This document shows positions 47,249-57,300 of a stretch of DNA of 64,000 nucleotides, in pieces. A program made the translations under genes and the position numbers. The notes under the pieces were generated by a model. That model had not been told where the DNA came from. It ran no database searches and saw nothing but the letters and a program-made list of their open reading frames with translations. Origin of the DNA: Sunxiuqinia elliptica (GTDB lineage: Bacteria > Bacteroidota > Bacteroidia > Bacteroidales > Prolixibacteraceae). How positions within the stretch are numbered: position 1 is the first letter of the stretch; every line of letters begins with the position of its first letter. Location of the stretch: positions 110,537-174,536 of the forward strand of contig NZ_FONW01000007.1 in assembly GCF_900113005.1 (NCBI RefSeq). The letters are read 5' to 3'.

Positions 47249-47479
47249 TTAAATCTGATACTCAATGTCGGACTCGTCAATCTTTCCAAACTTGATCTTA
47301 TTCCAAGTTCGTTCGTGGAAATAGTACAAAACCATTTTGGTGAATAGTTCCACGCCACCAATCGTCACGGCAAATTCCAGTTTGCCAATCACCAACCAGG
47401 CAATCAAAATGGTATCTAAAGTTCCAAGGGTTCTCCACGAAATGGTTTTAACAACACTTCGGTAAGGTTTCTCTCTCAT
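47249..47479 (-). CDS. DUF2061 small membrane protein
   Basis: A 76-residue protein with two short hydrophobic helices (about residues 15-32 and 40-58), and the family pattern SWRTLGTLDTILIAWLV and YYFHERTWNKIKFGK. DUF2061 proteins are often in cysteine/sulfur assimilation operons of Bacteroidota and proteobacteria, but their job is unknown. It is the first structural gene of the operon behind the attenuator. Confidence 0.88.
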   Translation of the reverse strand: MREKPYRSVVKTISWRTLGTLDTILIAWLVIGKLEFAVTIGGVELFTKMVLYYFHERTWNKIKFGKIDESDIEYQI

Positions 47480-47499
47480 GCTTTTCCGGGCTTTTAAAC

Positions 47500-47534
47500 C
47501 AAAAAAAAGCCCTTCTGTATGTACAGAAGGGCTT
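47500..47534 (-). terminator. Attenuator terminator in the siroheme/sulfite reductase leader
   Basis: The perfect arms aagcccttctgta (47507-47519) and tacagaagggctt (47522-47534) leave a tight loop, and on the minus strand are followed by eight T. It lies between the leader peptide and the first structural gene, 21 bases before the latter, so it would stop transcription before the operon unless prevented. The same arm can pair with an upstream segment at 47581-47590. Confidence 0.85.
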
Positions 47535-47569
47535 TCCTTTAGATTTTATGTTATTAACTAATCGTCAAT

Positions 47570-47638
47570 TCATTCTCTTTCCCCCTTCTGCATAAAAAGA
47601 TTACAACACATACACATCATGGTACATGCTAAAGTCAT
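47570..47638 (-). CDS. Cysteine-rich leader peptide of the sulfite reductase operon
   Basis: A 22-codon frame begins MTLACTMMCMCC and has four Cys, three of them in the CMCC cluster. It ends just before the attenuator hairpin. The codons CAG AAG GGG near its end (47590-47582) form the arm that can pair with the 5' arm of the terminator. If ribosomes stall on the Cys codons when charged Cys-tRNA is scarce, this arm stays free and an antiterminator can form; when they run on, it is covered and the terminator forms. No ribosome-binding site is obvious, as is common in this phylum. The peptide has no likely function beyond regulation. Confidence 0.72.
   Translation of the reverse strand: MTLACTMMCMCCNLFMQKGERE
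47581..47590 (-). promoter_or_regulatory. Antiterminator arm within the leader ORF
   Basis: The minus-strand segment cagaaggggg can pair for 8 bases, extended by a wobble and an AT pair, with the 5' arm cccttctg of the attenuator (47524-47531). It starts 12 bases after the last Cys codon, the distance shielded by a ribosome that has moved on and left free by one stalled on that Cys codon. Confidence 0.7.
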
Positions 47639-47695
47639 CTTGTTATTTACAGAAGTTGAAAAATTCATCGCGTAATTTTGCGTTCTAATTCGGGT

Positions 47696-47725
47696 CAAAA
47701 GTAATGACAAGTTTTAAAAATCAAA
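47696..47725 (-). promoter_or_regulatory. Promoter of the leader and siroheme/sulfite reductase operon
   Basis: On the minus strand, TTTG (47722-47725) and TACTTTTG (47696-47703) are separated by 18 bases, a good Bacteroidota -33/-7 pair. Transcription would start about 50 bases before the leader ATG. Confidence 0.75.
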
Positions 47726-47976
47726 ACATTTTTCTGATGTTTTTTTTATTAAATCTAAATAAAAGATTACAATTTGAATCATATCCCCCTAATAATCCAC
47801 CATTATGAAAGAACATATGCTTACAAATAAGCAATCATAAAGATTGCTGCAAAACGAGCTCCATTCCGCGTTAATAAAAGGATGATAGCCTCTTTATTTT
47901 AGTCGAAAAGCATTTCAATAGAGTTAAGCTTTATTAAACCAATGCGAACAGCCTCTAAAAAGTCTTTCAAAATTGA
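47704..47976. other. Divergent intergenic region between the sulfite reductase and metal operons
   Basis: The region holds parts of both operon promoters and AT-rich sequence; no gene is supported. Confidence 0.6.
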
Positions 47977-47986
47977 ATGAAAAATG

Positions 47987-47994
47987 TATTTTTG
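47987..47994 (+). promoter_or_regulatory. Bacteroidota -7 box of the metal efflux operon
   Basis: tatttttg fits TAnnTTTG and precedes the first gene of the plus-strand operon by about 20 bases, supporting the start at 48013 over one at 47977. Confidence 0.6.
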
Positions 47995-48012
47995 TGTTTC
48001 AGCTTGAAAAGA

Positions 48013-48432
48013 ATGCACAGCAAGTTCAAACATATCGGTACCCTCTTCATGTGGATTTCGATGCTCATAATTCTTGGGCATAGCATTATTCCACATCATC
48101 ATCATGCCGAAACGGCAGCTTGCGAGCACGAATGTTTACATGCCGAAGCGGGCTCAGTTGTTAATCAAATGCCTGCCTTTAACAATGCGTTTGGCTCCAC
48201 ACTTTGTGAAGCCTCCCATGGAAATCAAGGTTGCGAGGCCTGTAACTTCAGCATCGAAGCCACATCGGCGCTTTCTAAGCTTATTATTGATTACACCTAC
48301 CTCTCAGGGACTTCACTTCTTCATTTAATTTTCCCTCAAGAGCAATTGGTGGTTGTAGATGTTTGGAACAATCATTACTCTTTTGATTTCTATCACCAAA
48401 CATCATCAAGGGCACCTCCGGTGCTTGCCTAA
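48013..48432 (+). CDS. Small envelope protein upstream of the metal efflux genes
   Basis: The start at 48013 (MHSKFKHIG) fits the promoter box and gives 139 residues. After a hydrophobic segment (TLFMWISMLIILGHSII) there is a His-rich run HHHH and three Cys pairs (ACEHEC, CEACN), which could bind metal. It is typical of small Bacteroidota proteins found before CzcCBA-type operons. It is probably exported. The function is not known. Confidence 0.7.
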   Translation: MHSKFKHIGTLFMWISMLIILGHSIIPHHHHAETAACEHECLHAEAGSVVNQMPAFNNAFGSTLCEASHGNQGCEACNFSIEATSALSKLIIDYTYLSGTSLLHLIFPQEQLVVVDVWNNHYSFDFYHQTSSRAPPVLA

Positions 48433-48574
48433 CACCACCCCTTTTCTGACAAAAAATACTCATTGCATGCTTAATGATATCACATGCAGCTTGATTCCTG
48501 ATGTTTATACTCCCATCGAAAGATAACAGCTTAGATAAACAACTTGTATTCAAGCACAAACAATAAAAATTCAA

Positions 48575-49831
48575 ATGAAGAAGATCATATTACCATTTTT
48601 ATTATTCGGTTACCTAGCTTGGGGGACAGCCTGCTCCTCGAGCAATAAACAAGGAGAACACGACCCCCAACACGATACGGAAGCTGCTCACGATCATGAA
48701 GGGCACGACCACGGAGAACATGATCATGACCATGAGGGCGAGGAACACGACCATGACCACGATCATGAAGAAGCCAGCTCCGAACATGCCGGTCATGACC
48801 ACACGAGTGAATCTGAAAAACATGAGCATGAACACAACGAAGCCTATGGCATGCTAGTCATCGCTCCCAATAAGTTTCAGGAAGTAATTCACACCTCCGG
48901 AAACATTATGCCTGCTCAGGGAGATGAGATTACACTGACTGCCAATCACGATGGAGTGGTTGTTTTTGGGAATAAGTCTCTACTTCCGGGAGAGCAAGTT
49001 CGTCAAGGAGAAAATCTAATTACCATTTCAGGAAAAACGATGATTCACGATAATATTGAAGCCACTTTTTTGGATTCAAAAACGGCATACGAAACAGCCA
49101 AGGCCAATTACGAAAGAGCAAAACTGTTGAACGCCGATAAAATTACCTCGGATCAGGAGTTGGCTGAAATCAAAATGGCTTTTGAAAAAGCCCGGATCAA
49201 CTACGAAACCATCAAGCAAAACTACTCATCAGGAGGTCAAAAAATCTCAGCGAATTCCAGTGGTTACATCAAGGATATTTTAGTTTCGGAAGGTGAATTT
49301 GTAACAACCGGTCAGCCCATCTTAAAGATCACAAAAAATAAGCGACTGGTAGTAAAAGCAGATGTTCCACAACGCTTTTTTCCCATGCTTAGCAAGATTA
49401 AAACGGCCAATTTTATTACCCTTTATGATCAGCAACTTCACAAAACGGAAGAGCTCAACGGGAAGCTGATTTCATATGGAAAGTCAACGGGTGAAAACTC
49501 GTTGTTCACACCAATCTACTTTGAGATCGATAATATTGGCAATTTGCTTGCTGGATCTTTTGTGGAAGTTTACCTGAAAACATCGGAAGTTCCGAATGCC
49601 ATTGTTGTTCCAAAAACAGCTCTGCTCGAAGAAGCCGGACGCTATTATGTCTATGTTGAAGCAGGCGAAACGTTTGAAAAACGGTACGTTACCATCGACT
49701 GCAATGATGGTGAAAACTACCACATCACCGATGGTTTGAAAGCAGGTGACCATGTGGCCACAAAAAACCCTTATTTGATCAAATTGGCCTCCATGTCGAG
49801 CGCACTGCCGGCACACAGCCACCAACACTAA
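48575..49831 (+). CDS. Heavy-metal RND efflux periplasmic adaptor (CzcB/CusB-like) with His-rich N-terminus
   Basis: The 418-residue lipoprotein (GTACSSSNKQ) starts with a stretch of about 65 residues in which His, Asp and Glu make up most positions (for example HDHEGHDHGEHDHDH), a clear metal-binding segment. The rest is a membrane-fusion protein: biotinyl-lipoyl-like halves (GNIMPAQGDEI, GEFVTTGQPILKI) and an alpha-hairpin (residues about 170-240). It bridges the inner-membrane pump and the outer-membrane channel. The His-rich run would load zinc, cobalt or copper from the periplasm. Confidence 0.9.
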   Translation: MKKIILPFLLFGYLAWGTACSSSNKQGEHDPQHDTEAAHDHEGHDHGEHDHDHEGEEHDHDHDHEEASSEHAGHDHTSESEKHEHEHNEAYGMLVIAPNKFQEVIHTSGNIMPAQGDEITLTANHDGVVVFGNKSLLPGEQVRQGENLITISGKTMIHDNIEATFLDSKTAYETAKANYERAKLLNADKITSDQELAEIKMAFEKARINYETIKQNYSSGGQKISANSSGYIKDILVSEGEFVTTGQPILKITKNKRLVVKADVPQRFFPMLSKIKTANFITLYDQQLHKTEELNGKLISYGKSTGENSLFTPIYFEIDNIGNLLAGSFVEVYLKTSEVPNAIVVPKTALLEEAGRYYVYVEAGETFEKRYVTIDCNDGENYHITDGLKAGDHVATKNPYLIKLASMSSALPAHSHQH

Positions 49832-49851
49832 TTCTTCAAGATTAAAAAGCT

Positions 49852-52800
49852 ATGCTAAATAAAATTATTGAGTATTCGCTGAAGAATAAGCTGGTGGTAA
49901 TGATTATGGCCACCCTTATTCTCGGCGCAGGAATTTTCGTCACCACTGACATGGAGGTTGATGTCTTTCCCGATTTGAATGCCCCGACAGTCGTCGTACT
50001 GACAGAGGCTCATGGAATGGCACCAGAAGAAGTTGAACGCCTGGTGACCTTTCCCATTGAAACCGCAGTTAATGGAGCAACCAACATTCGGCGTGTCCGC
50101 AGTTCTTCAGCCATGGGATTTTCCATTGTATGGGTTGAGTTCGACTGGAACATGGATATTTACGATGCCCGCCAGATTGTAAGCGAAAAGTTAGCAACCA
50201 TTGCCGACCAAATGCCAACCGGAGTGGGCTCACCAACATTGGCCCCTCAGTCCAGCATTATGGGTGAAATCATGATGATTGCTCTGACTGCTGACGAAAC
50301 CTCGCCAATGGATTTACGCACACTGGCTGAATGGAACATTCGCCCGCGTTTACTTTCAGTTGGCGGAGTTGCCCAGGTGGCTATCATTGGCGGAGAATTC
50401 AAGGAATTCCAGGTATTGGCCGATCCACTTAAAATGAAATATTACGATGTTTCATTTCAGGAGCTGATTACCGCCTGCAAAGCATCCAACGAAAATGTGT
50501 CGGGAGGTTTTCTGAATGAACATGGACAGGAATACCTGATTCGAGGAATTGCCCGGAGCAATACGCCTGAAGAAATTGGTAACAACCTGGTTAAAATGAA
50601 AGATGGCTACCCCGTTAAAGTTAATGATGTAGCCCAAGTACGCATTGGTGCCGCTCCCAAAATTGGAGATGCTTCCTACCGGGGAGAAAAAGCGGTCATC
50701 CTGACCGTTACCAAGCAACCCAATGTCAACACCTTGGAGCTGACCGAACGAATTAAGACTTCGCTGGGCGATTTAAAACAAACACTGCCTGAAGATGTCG
50801 GCATTCACACCGATATTTTTGAGCAAGCCAAGTTCATTCAAACATCAGTCAACAACGTGCAAAAAGCGCTGATCGAAGGTGGACTCTTTGTTGTCATCAT
50901 TCTGTTTGTTTTCCTCATGAACTACCGAACAACAATTATTTCGGTACTGGCAATCCCGCTATCGCTGTTGGTGGCCATTTTAGCCATGAAATGGATGGGA
51001 ATTTCCATCAATACGATGACCCTGGGAGGGATGACAATTGCGATTGGATCGCTGGTTGATGATGCCATCATCGATGTAGAAAACGTGTACAAACGGTTAC
51101 GCGAAAACAGCCGGTTGACCGATGATCAAAAACGACCTATTTTCAATGTAATTTACGAAGCCTCTGTTGAAATCCGGGCTTCCATTTTGAATGCAACCCT
51201 TATCATTATCATAGCATTTATTCCTTTATTTTTCCTTTCGGGAATGGAAGGACGAATGCTACAACCGCTGGGGATCGCCTACATTGTATCGCTTTTTGCC
51301 TCTCTCTTTGTAGCCATTACCATCATTCCGGTGTTGAGTAGTTACCTGTTAACCAACGAAAAGCGTTTGCAAAAACAGGCCAAGGGCAGCCGTGTCGAAC
51401 GTTTTTTACGCCAGCACTACACACAAACCCTGCAAAAGGCATTAAGCTACCGCAAACCGGTAATCGGCATCAGTGTTGCATTGTTTGCAGTAGCGATCGT
51501 ACTGATCACAGGCTTTGGACGGAGTTTTTTACCCCCCTTCAACGAAGGTTCGCTAACGATCAATACGACGACCATGCCGGGAATCAACCTTGAGGAAAGT
51601 AATAAACTTGGAATTGAAGCGGAAAAGGCGCTTTTATCAATTCCAGAAATTACCTCGGTAGCAAGACGCACCGGGCGGGCAGAAATGGCAGAGCATGCCT
51701 TTGGAGTGAATGTTTCGGAGATTGATGCTCCCTACGAACTGCAAGACCGTTCGCGGGAAGAGTTCCTGCGCGAGGTGCGAGAAAAACTCAATCAGATCCA
51801 AGGAATTACGGTTGAAGTGGGACAACCCATCAGTCACCGGATTGACGCCATGCTTTCCGGATCGAAGACCAATATTGCGATTAAGCTTTTTGGAACCGAC
51901 CTGAATGAAATGTTCCAAATTGCCTCACAAATCCGTAAAGAGATACAGGATGTTGAAGGAATTGGAGACCTCTCGGTAGAACAACAGATCGAGATTCCTC
52001 AACTTCAAATCAAACCCAACCGGGAAATGCTGGCTCGCTACGGAATTTCGGTCAATGAGTTTTTGGAATTTGTGGATTATGCCTTTGCCGGAGAAAAAAT
52101 ATCCGACGTATTCATCAATGAAAGAGCTTTTGACCTGGTGCTTCGTTTTGACGACGACTACCGCGACCAGATTGAAGCTGTTCGAAATGCTTTGATTGAC
52201 ACGCCTTCCGGACAAAAAATTCCGCTCTATTATGTTGCCGACATTCAGTCGACCTTTGGACCAAATACCATTGGCCGTGAAAACGTGATGCGCAAAATTG
52301 TGGTTGCCGTCAATGTGGCTGACCGCGATGTACGCAGTGTGGTCAACGATATCCAGGATAAAGTTTCAGCAAACATCACGCTACCCGAAAACTATCACCT
52401 GGAATATGGCGGCCAATTTGAAAGCGAAGCGGAGGCCAGTCGTGTGTTGCTCACTGCTTCCTTGGGAGCTTTGCTGTTAATTTTTATTCTGCTGTATGTT
52501 GAGTTCAAAAACACAAAGCTGGCCATGATCATTCTGATCAACTTGCCACTGGCGCTTATCGGCGGTGTCGTGGCTATCTGGATGACCTCCAGGGTTATTA
52601 GTATTCCTGCAATCATCGGTTTTATCACCTTATTTGGGATTGCCACCCGAAATGGAATTCTGCTGATCTCGCGTTACCAGAGCCTTACTGATCAGGTCGA
52701 TAGTTTGAAAGACCGAATCATCAAAGGTTCAGCAGATCGGCTTAATCCAATTTTGATGACCGCTCTGACTGCCGCTTTGGCTCTTATTCCGTTAGCCTTG

Positions 52801-52950
52801 GCTGGCGACAAACCAGGAAACGAAATTCAGAGCCCAATGGCCATTGTTATCTTGGGAGGATTGTTAAGTTCTACCCTACTCAACATCTACGTGGTCCCCA
52901 TTATTTATTATCTATTTCAGAAAAAAAAGGAGGAAAAGTCAGCCTTATGA
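49852..52950 (+). CDS. Heavy-metal efflux RND transporter (CzcA/CusA family)
   Basis: The 1032-residue inner-membrane pump has the RND layout: an N-terminal helix, a large periplasmic loop (MEVDVFPDLNAPTVVVLTEA and following), helices 2-6 with MTLGGMTIAIGSLVDDAIID, a second periplasmic loop and helices 7-12. The HME-subfamily pattern is clear (GSLVDDAIIDVENV). The Asp pair DD of the fourth helix serves proton transport. Whether the metal is zinc, cobalt or copper cannot be fixed here. Its stop overlaps the next start by ATGA. Confidence 0.95.
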   Translation: MLNKIIEYSLKNKLVVMIMATLILGAGIFVTTDMEVDVFPDLNAPTVVVLTEAHGMAPEEVERLVTFPIETAVNGATNIRRVRSSSAMGFSIVWVEFDWNMDIYDARQIVSEKLATIADQMPTGVGSPTLAPQSSIMGEIMMIALTADETSPMDLRTLAEWNIRPRLLSVGGVAQVAIIGGEFKEFQVLADPLKMKYYDVSFQELITACKASNENVSGGFLNEHGQEYLIRGIARSNTPEEIGNNLVKMKDGYPVKVNDVAQVRIGAAPKIGDASYRGEKAVILTVTKQPNVNTLELTERIKTSLGDLKQTLPEDVGIHTDIFEQAKFIQTSVNNVQKALIEGGLFVVIILFVFLMNYRTTIISVLAIPLSLLVAILAMKWMGISINTMTLGGMTIAIGSLVDDAIIDVENVYKRLRENSRLTDDQKRPIFNVIYEASVEIRASILNATLIIIIAFIPLFFLSGMEGRMLQPLGIAYIVSLFASLFVAITIIPVLSSYLLTNEKRLQKQAKGSRVERFLRQHYTQTLQKALSYRKPVIGISVALFAVAIVLITGFGRSFLPPFNEGSLTINTTTMPGINLEESNKLGIEAEKALLSIPEITSVARRTGRAEMAEHAFGVNVSEIDAPYELQDRSREEFLREVREKLNQIQGITVEVGQPISHRIDAMLSGSKTNIAIKLFGTDLNEMFQIASQIRKEIQDVEGIGDLSVEQQIEIPQLQIKPNREMLARYGISVNEFLEFVDYAFAGEKISDVFINERAFDLVLRFDDDYRDQIEAVRNALIDTPSGQKIPLYYVADIQSTFGPNTIGRENVMRKIVVAVNVADRDVRSVVNDIQDKVSANITLPENYHLEYGGQFESEAEASRVLLTASLGALLLIFILLYVEFKNTKLAMIILINLPLALIGGVVAIWMTSRVISIPAIIGFITLFGIATRNGILLISRYQSLTDQVDSLKDRIIKGSADRLNPILMTALTAALALIPLALAGDKPGNEIQSPMAIVILGGLLSSTLLNIYVVPIIYYLFQKKKEEKSAL

Positions 52951-54176
52951 AACGAACTAGAAAACAAGTAACAGCAATGTTACACCAACATAAACGCAAC
53001 ACCCTGAAAGTTTTACTATTGACTTTTCTGGGGGTGCTATCTCAGGCTGTCTATGCTCAAAACAACGTAGACGAATTTCTATCGCTTGTGGAGCAAAACA
53101 ACCAAGAGCTTAAAGCAGCATACAAACTCATGGAAGCCCAACAGATGGGCTTCCAAACGGGGCTTACGCCTGATAACCCAAGCATTGAGTATGGCCATTT
53201 CCCCGGAAAGCAAGAGGAAATTGGGAATAAAACGACCTATGGCATCAGCCAGTCATTTGACTTTCCAACGGTTTATTCGGTACGGAAAAAATTGGCTAAC
53301 GATCAAAGTCAGTTAAGCGAATACGAATACCAGCTATTCCGGCAAGCCAAATTACTGGAAGCTCAACTCGGCTTTTACCAGTATGCTTTCCTGCTGAAAA
53401 AACAGCGAATTCTACAAAAACGCCTGGAGCATGCCGAGCAGCTTTACCAATCGTATCAGACCAAGTTTGAACGTGGTAACGCCTCGGTGCTGGATGTCAA
53501 CAAAGCGCGGATTCAATACCTGAAAACCAAGAGCAATAACCAACTACTGGTTCAAGAGCTGGATGCCCAGCAAAGAGACCTGCAGCTACTTTCCGGCCAA
53601 ACTCCGGACACGCTGGTTATTGTCTCCAATCCAGCAAACGAACTCCCCTCCTTGGAAACCGTCCTAAGCGATATGCAGCAACTTCAGCCGGAAGTTCGTT
53701 ACCTGCAACAAGCCCAGCAGGTTGCCGACAGGCAGATTAAGCTGGCCAAGCAAAACTGGCTGCCCGAACTTGAACTAGGCTACGAATCGGAAAAGGCCGG
53801 AGATGGCACTTATCGTGGGGTTCGTGGGGGCCTGTCTATTCCGCTTTGGAAAGATAAAAACAAGGTGAAGCAAGCCAAAGCGCAGGCTATTTTCGAGGAG
53901 CAGCGCTACAGCTCGCGGTTAAGCTCCTTGGTAAGTGAGACACAAAAGCGCTATAAACAGGCCGAAGAGTTAAATAAAATTTGGAAAGAATATGACCAAA
54001 CGCTAAAAGAAGCAGCCAACATCGGCTTTTTGGATAAAGCCTTGCAATTAGGACATCTTTCTGTTATTGATTATTTTAACGAGCTGGCTTTTTACTATGA
54101 AACGATTGACACAGCAATGGAGATCGAAAACAACTATATCCAAACGCTGGCCAAGCTCCAAGCTTATAAACTATAA
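52947..54176 (+). CDS. TolC-family outer-membrane efflux protein (CzcC-like)
   Basis: The 409-residue protein has a signal peptide (LLLTFLGVLSQAVYAQ) and then the paired coiled-coil repeats of TolC-type proteins (RLEHAEQLYQSYQTKFERGN, LDVNKARIQYLKTK; ETQKRYKQAEELNKI, VIDYFNELAFYYETIDT). It forms the outer-membrane channel for the adaptor and pump genes just upstream. Its ATG shares four bases with the pump stop (ATGA), so translation is coupled. Confidence 0.9.
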   Translation: MKRTRKQVTAMLHQHKRNTLKVLLLTFLGVLSQAVYAQNNVDEFLSLVEQNNQELKAAYKLMEAQQMGFQTGLTPDNPSIEYGHFPGKQEEIGNKTTYGISQSFDFPTVYSVRKKLANDQSQLSEYEYQLFRQAKLLEAQLGFYQYAFLLKKQRILQKRLEHAEQLYQSYQTKFERGNASVLDVNKARIQYLKTKSNNQLLVQELDAQQRDLQLLSGQTPDTLVIVSNPANELPSLETVLSDMQQLQPEVRYLQQAQQVADRQIKLAKQNWLPELELGYESEKAGDGTYRGVRGGLSIPLWKDKNKVKQAKAQAIFEEQRYSSRLSSLVSETQKRYKQAEELNKIWKEYDQTLKEAANIGFLDKALQLGHLSVIDYFNELAFYYETIDTAMEIENNYIQTLAKLQAYKL

Positions 54177-54331
54177 CACAAAGAGATAGCCATAAATACT
54201 TTTATTGATCCTTATCAATATGTCCAATTCAAGAAAGACATTCATTGTCAATAAAAAAGTAAAATAATATTTCTATTTTGCAGTTCTTTAGCGACCGGGT
54301 AGATGGGAGATGATTAGAAACGAAAAGGACT

Positions 54332-57300
54332 ATGCTGAATAAAACTCAACCACAAGAAGGCTCAAACAAGCCAGAAGAGGAAATAAGACGACTCAAACAA
54401 AGGTTAGAGGAAGAAATTGCCAAAAATGCCTTGTTGGGAGAACACATCCAACAATTACAGGACGGTCAGAAAAGCAGCCTCCCCTTCGCAAATGAGAAAC
54501 GTCTATCAGCAATCCAGGACTTTGATAGTTTTAATCACCTTTCCATCCCGGCCTGGGAACAAGATTTTTCGCAGGTAGCCCAGAGCATTAAAGCGCTTCA
54601 GGTACAAGGAATAAATAGCCTCTCATCCTACTTTGATTCCCGTCAGGATGAATTTTTCAGGTTACTCAAACAAATCAAAATCATTCATCACAATAAAGAA
54701 GCCGAAATGTTTACGCCCAAAGACATGGCGTATAGCTCTTTGCTTGATCTCTACCTTCCTGAAGCCTACCAAAGTATTTTAAAGCAATTTTACTGTATTC
54801 TTCGTGGCGAAAAGCGCTTAACAACAGAGCTTCCAATTGAGCTTCCCAATGGCGAAAAGCGCTATTACATTCTCAAATGGATCGCCATTGAGCATCCCAT
54901 TCCTTATAAACGAGTGTTGGTATCGCTCGTCAACATTACCGACCGGCATGCCATGGAAGAAAAACTGGCTGAAACAAACCGCCAGCTTTCAACCTTAATC
55001 AAAAACCTCTCCGGTATCGTTTATCAGTGTAAGAACGACAACCACTGGACCATGCAATACCTGAGCGATACCGTTCAGGAAATTACCGGCTATTGCTGTC
55101 AAGAGTTGCTTTTTAATAAAAAGAAGTCCTTTGCTGATCTCATTCATCCAGAAGATCGAAAAAGTGTTGAGCGTGAGGTCCAACAAGCGATTCAAAAGCA
55201 TCATCAATTTTCCATTGAATATCGCATAACAACTAAGAAAGGAGAAGAACGCTGGGTATGGGAACAGGGAGTTGGAATTCCGGGCCATAATCCTGAACAC
55301 ATAGAAACACTCGAAGGGTATATTCTTGATATTACCGACCGAAAGCACTATGAAGAAGCACTCCTGCAAAGTGAAGAAAAATTCAAAAAAGCGTTTCATG
55401 CCAGCCCCATGGCCATTATGCTCGCCCGAGAACGAGATGGTAAGATCATAGAGGCCAACGAAAGCTTCACCGAGATTACCGGGTGGACCAAGGAAGAATA
55501 CGAAGGCAAAACAAGCGTGGAGCTGGGAATTTGGACTAATCCTTCTGACCGAATTGATTATATCACGACCATTCAGCAAGAAGGGAAGGTAAAAGCCCGG
55601 GAATATCTTATTTTCAGAAAGTCGGGGCACCTCCGGAATGTGCTAATTTCCGGCTATCCAATGCGATTGGGAGAGGATCACATTATCATCGCCAATATCA
55701 CCGATATCACGGAACACCGGCAAGCCCAACTTAATCTCAAAAATGAACGCACCCACCTTCGTACGGTGCTCGAAACCATTCCCGACCTAATCTGGCTAAA
55801 AGATCCGGATGGGGTTTACCTCAATTGCAACTACCAATTTGAGCAATTTTTTGGTGCAACGGAGGCTGAAATCATCGGTAAAACCGACTATGATTTTGTC
55901 AGCAAAGAGTTGGCCGATTTTTTTCGAACAAACGATAATTTGGCTATACGTAAAAACCAAGCCAGCACCAACCTGGAATGGGTAACCTTTGCCAGCGACG
56001 GACATCGGGCCCTGCTTGAAACCGTAAAAACCCCCATGCGCGACAGTCAAGGCGAACTTGTAGGTGTGTTAGGAGTTGCCCGGGACATTACCAAGATCAA
56101 ACTCAATGAGGAAGCACTAAAAGAAAGTGAAGTGCTTTACAAGGCCATTTTTAATAATACTGGAACGGCCACTTGCTTGATTGACGAAAACCGAACCTTG
56201 ATTCTTGTTAATGAGAAATTTGAACGTTTAAGTGGCTACTCCAGAAAAGAACTGGAGAACAAAATGAAGTGGACCGACTTTGTGATACCTGAAGATTTGG
56301 AGAAGATGCAAAAGCATCACAATAACCGACGACAGGCGCCACAAAATGCCCCCAGACAATACGAGTTTACCTTCGTTGATCGCAGAAAAGCCGAACACCA
56401 CATCTTTCTAAATATCGACATGATTCCCGGGACAAAAACATCAGTAGCCTCCTTGCTTGATGTTAGCGTTCGGATCAATGCACTGAATGAGTTGCGGCAA
56501 AGCCACGAGAAATATCAAAACCTGGTAGAGAATATCAATGATATTATTTACGAGTTAGACGCTGACTGGAATTTCAGCTATATCAGTCCCAGGGTGCAAG
56601 CCATAACAGGGTACCCTCCCTCACATTACCTGGGAAAATACTTTCTTGAGGTTGTGGCTGAGCGCGACAAAGCAGATGTTGAAAAACGCTTTGATGGCTT
56701 CCTGAAACAAAAAGACAACCTTCCTCTTGAGTTCAGAGCACAAACATTGGATGGTCAAACGGTTTGGCTGCGCATCTCTGTTCGCCCGGTAATCAAAAAA
56801 AACCACATTATTGGCTTACGGGGAATTGGAAGTGATATTACCCGGCAAAAACGGACCGAACAAGAGCTGATTAACGCCAAAGAAAAAGCAGAGGCCGCCG
56901 ACCGGCTGAAGTCCGCTTTCCTGGCAACTATGTCACACGAATTACGAACCCCGCTCAATGCCATCATTGGGTTCAGCCAACTGATAGACGAAAGCTTGCC
57001 GCCAGCAGAGATGGTCGATATGGGTAAAATTATTCACTCCAGTGGCAATCATTTATTGTCGATCATCGAATCTATTTTCGAGTTGACCATGCTTCAATCC
57101 AAGCAAACAAAACTTCGAGTTGAAAATTTTACCGCACAAGAAATTGGAAAAAGCCTGGAGTTTTTCATGAAAAGTGAACTAAAGAAATACGACAAACAAA
57201 ACATCAGCTTCTCCTTCTCCGGCTTTAATGCTGCAAAACAGCCCAACATCCAGTCCGATAAAACCAAGTTAACGCAACTGCTAACGAACCTTATCAGTAA

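Noticed and set aside
47673-47680. Plus-strand taattttg as promoter of the metal operon
   Set aside because: It lies over 300 bases from the first gene and within the leader of the minus-strand operon; the box at 47987 is better placed.
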